Notes: generated by a model from the sequence alone, not told the origin. 64,000 bases of DNA from Pseudolactococcus laudensis (GCF_013449735.1 NZ_JACBNY010000001.1:186001-250000); one strand, 5' to 3'; shown: positions 43,078 through 52,314, counted from the stretch's first letter. Numbers and translations: made by a program.

Positions 43078-43908
43078 ATGAAAATCGGAATTATTGGCAT
43101 GGGACATGTCGGTGCAACACTAGCTTATACGCTTTGTCTACAAGGATTAGCCGATGAGCTAGTCTTGATTGATACAAATGAAATGAAGGTCCAAGCTGAG
43201 TATCTTGAGTTATCAGATACCGTACAAAATTTAAATCATCATGTTAAACTTATCAAAAATGACTATGCTGCCCTTGAAAATGCAGCAATCGTCGTTTTTT
43301 GTGCAGGAGACATTAGAGTGTTGGAAACAGCGACAGACCGACTGGCAGAATTGCGCGTGACATCTAAAATTGTTGAAGATATATCACCAAAATTAAAGGC
43401 ATCTGGTTTTTCAGGCATCGTCATTTCAATTACTAATCCTTGCGATGTCATAGCTCTATATTTGGCAAATATGACTGGCTTTGATAAAGCAAAAATTATC
43501 GGAAGTGGGACATTGATTGATACTAATCGTTTGAAACATCGAGCAGAACGCGATGATGTGCTAGTCATTGGAGAGCATGGTGAAAGCCAAGTCGCACTTA
43601 ATGTGTCGAGTGAAGTTGAAAAGTTGGCGACTGGTACAGGTTGGGAGATTTACGCTGCCAAGCATCATACTGCCTTCGGTATTTCATCAAGTGTGGCACG
43701 CATCATTCGTGTTTTAAAAACAGACACGAGAGAGTTGTTACCAGTTTCATCTTATGATGAGTCTGAAAATTGTTTTTATGCCACTTTAACAGAATTTAAC
43801 TTGAAAGATGGCGTTATACGACGTATTTTACCACCATTAAATAACTCAGAAACCAATCGATTAGCTCAGAGTATCCAAACCATAAAGAGAAATTATTTAG
43901 AGATTTGA
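43078..43908 (+). CDS. short L-2-hydroxyisocaproate/lactate dehydrogenase-like protein
   Basis: NAD-dependent 2-hydroxyacid dehydrogenase of the LDH/malate fold. Seen: MKIGIIGMGHVGATLAY (NAD loop), a HicDH-like TDRLAELRVTSK loop near residue 83, ITNPCDV near 121, GTLIDTNRLKHRAE near 143 and the catalytic His in VIGEHGES near 164. It is only 276 aa against about 305-315 in relatives; the segment after GEHGES is about 25 residues shorter. Substrate is likely a branched-chain 2-oxoacid. A single gene upstream of metQNI. Confidence 0.82.
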   Translation: MKIGIIGMGHVGATLAYTLCLQGLADELVLIDTNEMKVQAEYLELSDTVQNLNHHVKLIKNDYAALENAAIVVFCAGDIRVLETATDRLAELRVTSKIVEDISPKLKASGFSGIVISITNPCDVIALYLANMTGFDKAKIIGSGTLIDTNRLKHRAERDDVLVIGEHGESQVALNVSSEVEKLATGTGWEIYAAKHHTAFGISSSVARIIRVLKTDTRELLPVSSYDESENCFYATLTEFNLKDGVIRRILPPLNNSETNRLAQSIQTIKRNYLEI

Positions 43909-43966
43909 TATAGAAAAAATTGAAGTCTGTTATAAAATTTTGGTAAGACGAGGATAGTCAAGTTAG

Positions 43967-43991
43967 TGTTATACTAGTTTTAGTTAACTAA
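43967..43991 (+). promoter_or_regulatory. metQ promoter region with palindrome
   Basis: A TATACT -10-like box is followed by the 12-bp palindrome TTAGTTAACTAA (43980-43991), about 30 bp before metQ. Candidate operator for a LysR-type methionine regulator. Confidence 0.45.
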
Positions 43992-44021
43992 TGAGATAAC
44001 AAATTTTGGAGGAATGAATAC

Positions 44022-44849
44022 ATGAAAAAATGGACTAAAGTTTTGACGGCACTTGTTGCTGTTTTTGCAATAGGAACACTTGCAGCCTGTGGCGCTAAAA
44101 AAGACGGTGTTAAAACCTATGTTGTAGGTGTCGCAAGTGACCAACAAAAAGAAATCTGGGAAAAAGTCAGTGATTCTCTAAAAGATGACAAGATTAAAAT
44201 TGATGTGAAATTATTTAGTGGCTATACAGAAGAAAATCCAGCACTTGCTGACGGGTCTCTTGACTTGAATAGTTTCCAACATGTGGCTTATTTGAACAAC
44301 TACAATAAAGAAAACAAAAAAGATTTAACTTATATCGGTTATACTTTGATTTCACCATTTGGTCTTTACTCTGAAAAAATTAAAGATCCAAAAGATTTGA
44401 AGGATGGCGATACAGTCGCCATTCCAAATGACCCAACAAATGGTGGTCGTGCACTTCAAGCGCTCGAAACACTTAATATTATCAAACTTAAAAAAGATGC
44501 GCCTGATTCACCAGAAGTGAAAGATATCGAATCTTACAACACTAAAATTGAGATTAAACCAATTCAAGCAGACCAATTGGTTGCGACGTTACCAGATGTG
44601 ACAGCTGCCTTTATCAACACTAACTATGTGACTGACCAATTGCATACAACACCTAAAAAATCTGCGATTTATATTGACACAGATCACTTGGATAAAGTAA
44701 GTGACCTGTATAAAAATATCATCGCTGTTCGCAAAGAAGACAAAGATAAAGAAGACTTCAAGAAAATTGTCAAAGCTTATCAAACACCAGAAATTGCGAA
44801 ATTGATTGAGAAAACAAACGACTACCCAGCTTGGGAAGGCGCAAAATAA
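44022..44849 (+). CDS. metQ: methionine ABC transporter substrate-binding lipoprotein
   Basis: MetQ/NlpA-family lipoprotein that binds D/L-methionine outside the cell. The 275-aa protein has a lipoprotein signal with lipobox LAAC (Cys23). It contains the family KLFSGYTEENPALADGSLDLNSFQ region near 60-80 (shown as a region) and a DPTNGGRALQALE stretch near 137. SD GGAGGAA lies 8 nt upstream. A terminator separates it from metNI, which would keep its level higher than that of the membrane parts. Confidence 0.93.
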   Translation: MKKWTKVLTALVAVFAIGTLAACGAKKDGVKTYVVGVASDQQKEIWEKVSDSLKDDKIKIDVKLFSGYTEENPALADGSLDLNSFQHVAYLNNYNKENKKDLTYIGYTLISPFGLYSEKIKDPKDLKDGDTVAIPNDPTNGGRALQALETLNIIKLKKDAPDSPEVKDIESYNTKIEIKPIQADQLVATLPDVTAAFINTNYVTDQLHTTPKKSAIYIDTDHLDKVSDLYKNIIAVRKEDKDKEDFKKIVKAYQTPEIAKLIEKTNDYPAWEGAK

Positions 44850-44883
44850 GACGTGTAAAACCGTTACACCTTTATCGCTTAGG

Positions 44884-44909
44884 GCCTGAGTTTTATACTC
44901 AGGCTTTTT
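44884..44909 (+). terminator. intrinsic terminator after metQ
   Basis: GCCTGAG / CTCAGGC followed by TTTTT. Confidence 0.85.
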
Positions 44910-44966
44910 GCTGGGTTATTAATAGGGAATCATCTATCAAAAAGGGCGACAGATTGTCTGAGAAAA

Positions 44967-44975
44967 TGGTAAAAT
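44967..44975 (+). promoter_or_regulatory. extended -10 directly before metN
   Basis: TG-G-TAAAAT ends 7 nt before ATG 44983 and 1 nt before ATG 44977; no SD follows. Confidence 0.5.
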
Positions 44976-44982
44976 AATGGAT

Positions 44983-46029
44983 ATGATAAATTTAAAAGAT
45001 ATTAGTGTAAAATTCACACAGAAAGATCGTGAAGTTGTTGCGGTTGATAATGTCTCACTGAAAGTTGACAAAGGGGATATCTACGGCATTGTCGGTTATT
45101 CAGGTGCGGGAAAATCAACGCTTGTTCGAGTTATTAATTTACTTCAAAAGCCAACGCAGGGTGTCGTGAGTATTGAAGGAAAAAATCTGGTTGAATTATC
45201 CAATCGTGACTTGCGTGAAGAGCGTAAAAAGATTGGGATGATTTTCCAACATTTTAATTTAATGGCATCACGGACGATTGCTGATAACGTTGCTTTTCCT
45301 TTAAAAGGGTCAGGCTTGTCCAAACATGAAATTGAAGTTAAGGTGGCACATTTATTGGCGCTAGTTGGTATTTTAGATAAAAAAGACGCCTATCCGAGTC
45401 AATTATCAGGTGGTCAAAAGCAACGTGTTGCAATTGCACGTGCCTTGGCTAATGACCCCAAAATTTTACTTTGTGATGAAGCAACTTCTGCTCTTGATCC
45501 AAAGACAACGTTATCAATTCTAGAATTGCTCCAAGAGGTGAACCATAAACTAGGCATTACCATTGTCATCATAACGCATGAAATGCAAGTGGTTAAGGAA
45601 ATTTGTAATAAGGTGGCGGTCATGGAAAATGGTCGTGTGATTGAGCGTGGCAATGTGATTGACATTTTCAATGAACCTAAAGCGGATTTGACGCGAGACT
45701 TCATCAGAACGGCGACGCATGTCGAGCAGGCTGAGAAGAAATTATTGGCGCATACAGACCAACCTGTCTATGAGCTTAAATTTTCAAATGCGACGGAACC
45801 AGTTATTATTGAGCTTTACAAGCGGTTTGCTGTGACGGCAGATATTTTGTATGGTAATATCGAGTTTCTGCAAAATGTGCCGATTGGTACGATGATTGTG
45901 ACGCTTGAGGGTGAGAATGGTAAGCAGCCTGATTTGGAGGCGATTACTAACTATTTAGCAGAACGACAAGTGCGAATTTCTGAAATTAAACGCTCAGAAG
46001 TAAAAGAAACAGAGGTGCCAAATGATTAA
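44983..46029 (+). CDS. metN: methionine ABC transporter ATP-binding protein
   Basis: ATPase of methionine import. The 348-aa protein has Walker [10 protein letters not shown] near residue 36, signature LSGGQKQRV near 140, Walker [13 protein letters not shown] near 162, and a C-terminal NIL domain (about 270-340) that senses methionine in homologues. I place the start at 44983 ([10 protein letters not shown]) because the -10 box lies so close that the upstream ATG at 44977 would fall before the transcription start. It overlaps metI by 8 nt. Confidence 0.95.
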   Translation: MINLKDISVKFTQKDREVVAVDNVSLKVDKGDIYGIVGYSGAGKSTLVRVINLLQKPTQGVVSIEGKNLVELSNRDLREERKKIGMIFQHFNLMASRTIADNVAFPLKGSGLSKHEIEVKVAHLLALVGILDKKDAYPSQLSGGQKQRVAIARALANDPKILLCDEATSALDPKTTLSILELLQEVNHKLGITIVIITHEMQVVKEICNKVAVMENGRVIERGNVIDIFNEPKADLTRDFIRTATHVEQAEKKLLAHTDQPVYELKFSNATEPVIIELYKRFAVTADILYGNIEFLQNVPIGTMIVTLEGENGKQPDLEAITNYLAERQVRISEIKRSEVKETEVPND

Positions 46030-46699
46030 TCAACTTTTTCCAAATGCTGCCGAGTTGTGGCCTGATTTTTGGACTGCAACGCTTGAAACCTTGCAAATGA
46101 CTTTTATCACGGGAGTGATTGCGGGGATTTTGGGCTTGATTTTAGGTGTCATTTTGTTGATGACTGATGAAGGTGGTCTGACGCCGCAACGTTTGATTTA
46201 TACGATTTTGGATAAGATTGTCAATATTGGTCGTTCTATTCCTTTTATCATTTTATTGGCTGTGATTATGCCAGTGACGCGTTTCCTTGTTGGCACTTCT
46301 GTTGGGACAGCTGCCGTTACAGTACCATTGGTGTTAGGTACGATTCCGTTTTTTGCTCGTCAGATTCAAAATGCCTTACTTGAAGTTGATCCGGGTGTTG
46401 TGGAAGCTGCGCGTGCCATGGGTGTCGGGAATTTCGGCATTATTTATCGTGTCTATTTAAAAGAAGGTTTAGTGTCAATTATTCGGGCGTCGAGCTTTAC
46501 AGTAATTAATTTGATTGGTTTGACAGCAATGGCTGGCACTGTCGGTGGTGGTGGTCTAGGCTCAATGGCATTGCAACAAGGGTATCAACGTGGTCGTGGT
46601 GATGTGACTTTCTTATCCCTTGTCTTTGTTTTGGTGATTGTTTTCATCAGTCAAGTACTTGGTAATTTAGGTGTTAAAGCAGCCTCAAAAGGCCGTTGA
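46022..46699 (+). CDS. metI: methionine ABC transporter permease
   Basis: MetI permease, 225 aa with five membrane helices and the EAA loop ([21 protein letters not shown] near residue 122, region only) that docks on MetN. It starts inside metN (8-nt overlap; SD AGAGGTG), so stoichiometric synthesis is likely. It completes the MetQNI system. No clear terminator follows; a repeat-rich leader leads into msrB. Confidence 0.95.
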   Translation: MINQLFPNAAELWPDFWTATLETLQMTFITGVIAGILGLILGVILLMTDEGGLTPQRLIYTILDKIVNIGRSIPFIILLAVIMPVTRFLVGTSVGTAAVTVPLVLGTIPFFARQIQNALLEVDPGVVEAARAMGVGNFGIIYRVYLKEGLVSIIRASSFTVINLIGLTAMAGTVGGGGLGSMALQQGYQRGRGDVTFLSLVFVLVIVFISQVLGNLGVKAASKGR

Positions 46700-46731
46700 T
46701 TTTAAAAGATATTAGTCTTATCGAATGAGTA

Positions 46732-46880
46732 AAAGCCTTTGAGCGGACGCAGTTCGCGAATGACCCCGCTTGGACGAAGCGCCAGCGTAGGTCAAGTTTC
46801 AAGATTTCACGAAGAGAAATCGTAGAAAGCCTTTGAGCGGGCGTAGTTCGTTAAGATGAATCGCAGAAAGAGGTGTCGCT
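46732..46880 (+). repeat. dispersed leader element, copy 3 (before msrB), internally duplicated
   Basis: AAAGCCTTTGAGCGGACGCA at 46732 recurs at 46826 with two differences over 25 bp. Between them lie TTCGCGAA, CCCCGCTTGG, a GCTT/AAGC hairpin, GTCAAGTTTCAA and hairpin GATTTC-ACGAAGA-GAAATC. The end CGCAGAAAGAGGT is the msrB SD and is shared with mtlF. Confidence 0.75.
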
Positions 46881-47324
46881 ATGACAAAATACGATCAAAA
46901 GGAACTCAAGAAACGCTTGACCCAGGAAGAATATGCTGTCACACAAGAGTCAGCAACGGAGAGACCGTTTACTGGCAAATATGATGATTGGTGGCAAGAT
47001 GGTATCTTTGTTGATGTTGTTTCGGGGAAACCCTTATTTTCATCAACGGATAAATTTGATGCAGGTTGTGGTTGGCCGGCCTTTAGTAAGCCAATTGATA
47101 CCTTGGAAATCATTGAAAAGCTAGACCGCTCAATTATCGGTAGAGATAGAACTGAGGTTCGTTCGGCTGATGCGGACTCACATCTTGGACACGTTTTTGA
47201 AGATGGTCCTAAAGAAACAGGTGGTCTACGCTACTGTATTAATTCAGCAGCACTATGTTTTATTCCAAAAGCAGATTTGGTTCAGGCTGGGTATCCAGAA
47301 TATCTTGCGTTATTCGCAGATTAG
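46881..47324 (+). CDS. msrB: peptide methionine-R-sulfoxide reductase
   Basis: MsrB reduces methionine-R-sulfoxide in proteins. It is 147 aa with [13 protein letters not shown] near residue 59, [10 protein letters not shown] near 101 and the catalytic Cys119 in [11 protein letters not shown]. The zinc-binding CxxC pairs of some MsrB proteins are absent. AGAAAGAGG, supplied by the repeat element, is the SD. Location next to metNI fits methionine metabolism. Confidence 0.96.
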   Translation: MTKYDQKELKKRLTQEEYAVTQESATERPFTGKYDDWWQDGIFVDVVSGKPLFSSTDKFDAGCGWPAFSKPIDTLEIIEKLDRSIIGRDRTEVRSADADSHLGHVFEDGPKETGGLRYCINSAALCFIPKADLVQAGYPEYLALFAD

Positions 47325-47472
47325 CCAGTGTAGTGCTTACTTACCTATTTTTTGATGGCTTTGCTAAATGAAACTGAATTTCTTGTCAAAAACACGAATT
47401 TATAATACAATGAAAATATGTAAAGGTCTTTTGACAATATGCATCGGGAAATAGATTTAAGAAGGAGGTTCC

Positions 47473-47754
47473 ATGGAGAATAATATTAAAAAATTGCGCA
47501 AGGCGATGAAATTTTCTCAGGAAGACTTGGCGCGTCTGACGCATTCCACTCGACAGTCAATTAATGCTGTGGAAAATAATAAGTATGACCCGTCTTTAGA
47601 TTTGGCTTTCAAAATTGCCAAAGCTTTAGATGTTGAGGTTGATGATATCTTTATCAAGAAGACCAAGTCTGATGAAGCAGATTTCGAGCTTTGGTGCGAA
47701 AAGTACAGCTGTGAGTTGTGGCAAAATCAGAAACAAAAACCTTCTGTTTCTTAA
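47473..47754 (+). CDS. XRE-family HTH regulator
   Basis: A 93-aa regulator with an N-terminal Cro/C1-type HTH (about 4-58: KLRKAMKFSQEDLARLTHST, RQSINAVENNKYDPSLDLAF). It is of the small YozG/PlcR-like type common in Firmicutes, with a C-terminal tail (about 68-93, FELWCEKYSCELWQNQ) longer than usual. SD AAGGAGG is perfect. Targets are unknown; the YjbR gene follows 25 bp later and may be co-transcribed. Confidence 0.85.
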   Translation: MENNIKKLRKAMKFSQEDLARLTHSTRQSINAVENNKYDPSLDLAFKIAKALDVEVDDIFIKKTKSDEADFELWCEKYSCELWQNQKQKPSVS

Positions 47755-47778
47755 TATAAGTTGAAGGGACTCTAGTAG

Positions 47779-48159
47779 ATGAAAGAAGTTGATATTTGTA
47801 CTTATGCAGAGACGTTTCCAGCGGCTCATACTGATTATAAAGCAGAGTGGGGCGCGACGCGTTTACTACTAGATGATAAAATGTTTGGCATGCTAGGACA
47901 AGATAAGTCAGGAAAACGGATTTTAACAGTTAAGTTAAAACCCGAAGATGGTGAATTACTGCGAGAGCAATACGCTGAAATCGTACCGGGTTACTATATG
48001 AATAAGGTACATTGGAATTCGATTGACCTTGCGGGTCAAGTTCCTGATGAGACGATTAAAGCTATGATACAAAACGCATACCAGTTGATTTTACAAGGAA
48101 TGACCAAGAAAAGACAAAGAGAAATCAATGAGTTAGTACCGAATTCAACTATAAGCTAG
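47779..48159 (+). CDS. MmcQ/YjbR family protein
   Basis: A 126-aa protein of the MmcQ/YjbR fold, proposed to be a DNA-binding-like domain of unknown function. Seen: TYAETFPAAHTDYKAEWGA near the N-terminus, FGMLGQDKSGKRILTVKLKP near 35, and the family hallmark PGYYMNKVHWNSIDL near 70. A weak AAGGGA SD precedes the ATG. Probably co-expressed with the XRE regulator. Confidence 0.82.
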   Translation: MKEVDICTYAETFPAAHTDYKAEWGATRLLLDDKMFGMLGQDKSGKRILTVKLKPEDGELLREQYAEIVPGYYMNKVHWNSIDLAGQVPDETIKAMIQNAYQLILQGMTKKRQREINELVPNSTIS

Positions 48160-48198
48160 AGCCTTTTAAACGGCAGAACCAGCTGATAAATAAGTAAA

Positions 48199-48228
48199 AA
48201 AAGTGTATAATGTATGTTATACACTTTT
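48199..48228 (+). promoter_or_regulatory. palindrome over the LysR gene promoter
   Basis: AAAAGTGTATAA (48199-48210) / TTATACACTTTT (48217-48228), 12-bp arms and 6-bp centre. It contains TATAAT (48206-48211), so binding here would block the regulator's own promoter. Confidence 0.6.
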
Positions 48229-48241
48229 TATTGGAGTAAAA

Positions 48242-49147
48242 ATGAACATTAAGCAATTAAGATATGTCGTCGCAATCGCTAATACAGGTACTTTTCGAGA
48301 GGCAAGTGAACAACTCTATGTCAGTCAGCCGTCAATGTCTATCGCTGTTAAGGATCTTGAAACTGAATTAGGATTCAAGATTTTTGAGCGTCTTAATACT
48401 GGCGTGAGTTTGACGATTTCTGGAGAGCGTTTTTATGAGCAAGCTCAGAGTGTTTTACGTGATTTTGATACCTTTGAGGCTAAATATCTAGCGCCGACGA
48501 CAATGCAACATAGCTTTTCAGTTGCCAGTCAGCATTATGATTTTTTGGCGCCAGTTTCAGTTGAGTTTTCTGAAAAAAATCCTGAGATCAAAAATATTAG
48601 ATTATTTGAATCAACAACTTATAACATTTTGAGTGAGGTATCAGACGGTTTGTCCGATGTTGGAATTGCTTACTTAAATAATCACAATCGCTTAGGGATC
48701 ACCCGAATGCTAGATAAGTTGGATCTTGAGTTTGAAGAGTTGATGACTTTTAAAACGCATATCTATCTGCGGCAATCTCATCCTCTAGCCAATAAAGAGT
48801 TTGTGACTAATGATGAATTGAGACATTTAAGTCGGGCTCGATTTACGCAAGAAAATGAGCAATTTCTCTATTATTCAGAAGACTTGGTTGAAACCTTTGA
48901 AAATACTAAGATATATAATGTGACAGACCGAGCATCACTTAATGGTATATTAGAGCGTACAGATGCCTATGCCACTGGCTCAGGATTTATCGATAAAGAA
49001 AGTGTTCACGGTATCCGAGTAATTCCATTAGAAGATGGCAATGCCAATACCTTGATTTTTATCAAGAAAAAAGGTCAAGTCTTATCAGAAGTTGCTAAAT
49101 CCTACAAACGCAGTCTGGAAAACTATTTTGAGCAGAATAAGTTTTGA
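48242..49147 (+). CDS. LysR-family transcriptional regulator
   Basis: A 301-aa LTTR with an N-terminal winged HTH (about 1-60: MNIKQLRYVVAIANTGTFRE, QLYVSQPSMSIAVKDLE) and a C-terminal effector domain (about 90-300). Similar LTTRs in lactococci and streptococci (CmbR, MtaR) control methionine and cysteine genes; the closeness to metQNI and msrB suggests such a role, but this is inference. ATG 48242 has TGGAG 7 nt upstream. The promoter palindrome suggests autoregulation. Confidence 0.9.
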   Translation: MNIKQLRYVVAIANTGTFREASEQLYVSQPSMSIAVKDLETELGFKIFERLNTGVSLTISGERFYEQAQSVLRDFDTFEAKYLAPTTMQHSFSVASQHYDFLAPVSVEFSEKNPEIKNIRLFESTTYNILSEVSDGLSDVGIAYLNNHNRLGITRMLDKLDLEFEELMTFKTHIYLRQSHPLANKEFVTNDELRHLSRARFTQENEQFLYYSEDLVETFENTKIYNVTDRASLNGILERTDAYATGSGFIDKESVHGIRVIPLEDGNANTLIFIKKKGQVLSEVAKSYKRSLENYFEQNKF

Positions 49148-49178
49148 GATAAATCTTGAAAAAATCATGAAAATGCGC

Positions 49179-49211
49179 TCAAAAATAGTGGTAAATCATT
49201 CAAAAATAGTG
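49179..49211 (+). repeat. 21-bp-spaced direct repeat upstream of gpmA
   Basis: TCAAAAATAGTG at 49179-49190 and 49200-49211, exactly 21 bp apart (two helical turns), just before a TAAAAT box. Candidate regulator site or part of the gpmA promoter. Confidence 0.45.
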
Positions 49212-49347
49212 TAAAATAATAGGGTATTGTTTTAAAATCATTTGAGTTTTGTGCTTTGTAATTTGATTGGTGGATTGACAAATAGTCGTTACACATTGAT
49301 ATCTTAGCAAAAACAAAACTTAATATCTTACAGGAGAAATTAAAAAC

Positions 49348-50043
49348 ATGGTAAAATTAGTATTCGCACGCCACGGCTTGTCTGAATGGAACGAAAAGAA
49401 CCTCTTTACTGGTTGGGCTGACGTAGATCTTGCTGAGCAAGGTGTTGCAGAAGCGAAAAAAGCTGGTGAGTTGATTAAAAATGCTGGTATCGAATTCGAT
49501 ATTGCTTTCACGTCAGTTCTTAAACGTGCGATCAAAACAACTAACTATGTCCTTGAATATTCTGACCAACTTTGGGTACCAGTTGAAAAATCTTGGCGTT
49601 TAAACGAGCGTCATTACGGTGCTTTGACAGGTCTTAACAAAGCTGATGCGGCTGTTCAATATGGTGACGAACAAGTTCTTATCTGGCGTCGTTCATACAA
49701 CGTGAGCCCAGATCCAATGGCTCATGATGCTGAATTTTCTTCACATGGTGACCGTCGTTACGCACACCTTGAAGATTCAATCGTACCAGATGCTGAAAAC
49801 CTTGAGTTGACACTTGAACGTGCTTTGCCTTTCTGGGAAGACCAAATTGCACCAGCACTTAAAGATGGCAAAAACGTTTTCGTTGGCGCACACGGTAACT
49901 CAATTCGTGCCCTTGTCAAACACATCAACAAAATGAGCGCTGAAGAAATCTTGAAATTCGAAATTCCAAACTTCCCACCATTGGTATTCGAATTCGACGA
50001 TAACTTGAACAAAACAGCTCAATATTACTTGGAAGACAAATAA
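49348..50043 (+). CDS. gpmA: 2,3-bisphosphoglycerate-dependent phosphoglycerate mutase
   Basis: Interconverts 3- and 2-phosphoglycerate in glycolysis. The 231-aa protein has the phosphohistidine loop [19 protein letters not shown] near residue 5, [17 protein letters not shown] near 83 and the second catalytic His in [14 protein letters not shown] near 176. SD AGGAGA precedes the ATG. Codon bias is high. Confidence 0.98.
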   Translation: MVKLVFARHGLSEWNEKNLFTGWADVDLAEQGVAEAKKAGELIKNAGIEFDIAFTSVLKRAIKTTNYVLEYSDQLWVPVEKSWRLNERHYGALTGLNKADAAVQYGDEQVLIWRRSYNVSPDPMAHDAEFSSHGDRRYAHLEDSIVPDAENLELTLERALPFWEDQIAPALKDGKNVFVGAHGNSIRALVKHINKMSAEEILKFEIPNFPPLVFEFDDNLNKTAQYYLEDK

Positions 50044-50051
50044 TATAAATC

Positions 50052-50079
50052 AAACCACTGCTTATGTAGTGGTTTTTTT
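50052..50079 (+). terminator. intrinsic terminator after gpmA
   Basis: AAACCACT / AGTGGTTT followed by T-run. Confidence 0.9.
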
Positions 50080-50506
50080 ATTCCTGAGAATGGTAGCAGA
50101 CGTGTAACAAGTACCTTATTTTGTTATAGGTATAGCGGATGCATCCCCTGTAAACTTGAGATAGTTCTCATCTATTTAGCATCTCACTGGCATTAAAATG
50201 AATAAAAGTATCATAAAATAAAAAATATGGACAAAATGCCAGTTTATTCTTTAAAAAATATAAAATTTATGTTAAGATAACGAGTGTAGTGGTGCAAAGC
50301 GCATACTCATTTTTACTTGTAATCTTTAGTTGAGGGGCTTAGAAGATTAAATTTATAAGTGGTGAGGAGGAAGGTCATGTCTGATTAGGCATTACGGCGC
50401 AATAGTTGGTGGCTTGCGAGCTGTGATGAATTCATGATGTTTATGGGAGTAGATGTTGCATAAAGTTTAGCACATTAACAATTTTAAAAAAGAAAAAGAG
50501 GAAATT
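50080..50506. other. intergenic region before the secreted protein gene
   Basis: No recognised gene. A strong SD-like GTGAGGAGGAAGG (near 50362) precedes ATG TCT GAT TAG, a 3-codon frame only. The downstream gene has its own SD AGAGGAAATT. A long leader is possible. Confidence 0.4.
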
Positions 50507-51396
50507 ATGGGATTTTCAAAAAGCAAAAAAGTTTTGACAGCGGTTACAATTGCGACTGCATTGACTGGGGCAGCAGTATTGGCGGCACCGACAGATTTTT
50601 CTGGGACACTTGTGGCACAAGCTGCAACACAAAGTATTGATTTTAGTAAAGCTGATGCAGTGATTGCGAAGTACAACGCTTTGGTTGAAGCAGATTATAC
50701 AGCAACATCTTGGGCTACTTTGAAAGTAGTTGAGCCAAAAACAAAACAGTTTGAAGAAATGATCAAACAAATGAAAGCGTTAACTCCGTCTGAGGTTTCT
50801 GCCAATATTACTGAGAATGGATCAACAGAAGCTGAGATTCAAGCTGAGCTTGATTTGTTTGCTAAAAACTTAAATAACGCAATTGATACACTTTTGGTTA
50901 AAAAATCAGAAGTTGCAAACATTAATTTATCAGGAATCAAAGCTGCGATTGCAAGATATAAAGCTTTGAAAGAAGCTGATTACACACCTGAATCATGGGC
51001 AGCATTCAAGCTAGTTTAGTTGATAAAAAAGGTGCACCATTTGATGTCAATGCTTATGAGGCAGAGATAGCTGACTTTGAATCGTTGACACCAGATGAAG
51101 TGGTTTATTTTTTAAGAATGACAGGCCAGACTGCAGCTCAACTTCAAGATTCAGTTGACCACGACGCAGCATTAATCAATAAAAGTATTGATTTGTTAGT
51201 GGCTGGTGCAACATCACAACCTACTGCGACAGTTGCTAAAAACTTGCCGACAATATCAGCACCTAAAGGTGCGGTGGCTAAAACAAATGCAACACCAGTA
51301 GCAAAAGAGTCAACAGTAGCACCTTTTGCGCTTTTAGAAGTTAGTGCACTTTCAATGTTAGGTTCTGTTGCTTATAAAATTCGCAAAGCAGACTAA
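50507..51396 (+). pseudogene. secreted repeat protein broken by a 5-bp tandem duplication
   Basis: Sec-exported protein with a signal peptide (cleavage after LVAQA, about residue 39) and two homologous repeats: ADAVIAKYNALVEADYTATS near 45 and IKAAIARYKALKEADYTPES near 145, each about 90-100 aa. At 51012-51021 the sequence TAGTT is duplicated. The second copy shifts the frame, so translation stops at 51017-51019. Removing one copy restores a frame through VDKKGAPFDVNAYEAEIADF to 51396 (about 295 aa). The C-terminus ends hydrophobic plus RKAD, like a sorting signal, but no LPXTG is seen. Adjacent to a sortase gene. Confidence 0.8.
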
Positions 51397-51523
51397 TCAA
51401 TAGGATGTTTAAAAACTAAGTGACAGTTCTAGGGTTGCTTGGTTTTTATTATCTTCTATCATTTTTGTTTTATAGTATAATTATGGTAGATATGAAAAAA
51501 GAAATGTAAAGTGGGATAGAAAC

Positions 51524-52294
51524 GTGAGACCTAAGCAGCTAGTAGAAATCATAAAAAAAGCGTCTAAAAAGACTAAAAATCGTGTGAGCACGATTGTATT
51601 AATTGTCGCTAGTTTGATGATGGTGTTAGCAATTTGGTGTCTTATCCCTGATACCAAGGTTGAAAAACCAAAAACATCACATTCGCAAGTTGCGATTGAT
51701 CGGCAGTTACTATCGGAATATTCGAAGGAAGCTAATGATTCTAAAGAACAGACCATACCGATGCAAGAAAGTATGCTTGATTTTGATGAGAGCCTAAATT
51801 TTATAGGCCAAGTCATTATTGACAAGGTTGGCTTGGATTTGCCGATTGTAAAAGGTAGAGGGAAAGAAGACGGCACCGGATTTGATAAGGCGATATATGC
51901 TTGTACCAATAAAACAACCCAAAAATTAGGTGTGAATAATTATGTTTTATCTGCCCACAGTACTTATCTATCAGCGACAGATTATTTCAGTCCGCTTTTA
52001 GTCAATGAAGACGGCAGTTTTGATATGAAACAGCCAATTGTATTGGAAAAACTGAAATTAAAAATCGGTGATGAGATTAAAGTTAATCAAGCATCTGAAC
52101 AAACGCAATACCGATTTAAGATTACAAAACTCTTTATTGATGATGGGCAAGGTAACTTCAACGCGACCTATCAGGCTATGGCGGATAAGGTTGGTCAAGC
52201 GCAACTCACTCTGTATACCTGTACTGATATTGATGGCGAGAATCGCCTGGTCATACAGGCTGACTTTCTTGATAAAGGAAGTCTAAGCCCGTAA
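51524..52294 (+). CDS. class A-like sortase
   Basis: Membrane transpeptidase that anchors surface proteins to the cell wall. The 256-aa protein has an N-terminal membrane anchor (about 22-42, STIVLIVASLMMVLAIWCLI) and a sortase barrel with the catalytic His in LSAHSTYL near 145, Cys in TLYTCTD near 234 and Arg in ENRLVIQ near 243. The start is GTG 51524 with GGGA upstream. It lies between a secreted protein and pbp2b; a terminator follows. Confidence 0.85.
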   Translation: MRPKQLVEIIKKASKKTKNRVSTIVLIVASLMMVLAIWCLIPDTKVEKPKTSHSQVAIDRQLLSEYSKEANDSKEQTIPMQESMLDFDESLNFIGQVIIDKVGLDLPIVKGRGKEDGTGFDKAIYACTNKTTQKLGVNNYVLSAHSTYLSATDYFSPLLVNEDGSFDMKQPIVLEKLKLKIGDEIKVNQASEQTQYRFKITKLFIDDGQGNFNATYQAMADKVGQAQLTLYTCTDIDGENRLVIQADFLDKGSLSP

Positions 52295-52314
52295 CATCAA
52301 GTCAATCAATTTGA

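Noticed and set aside
43909-44021. SAM riboswitch or T-box before metQ
   Set aside because: The leader is only about 50 nt after the likely start site, with no T-box or S-box sequence; a protein operator is more likely.
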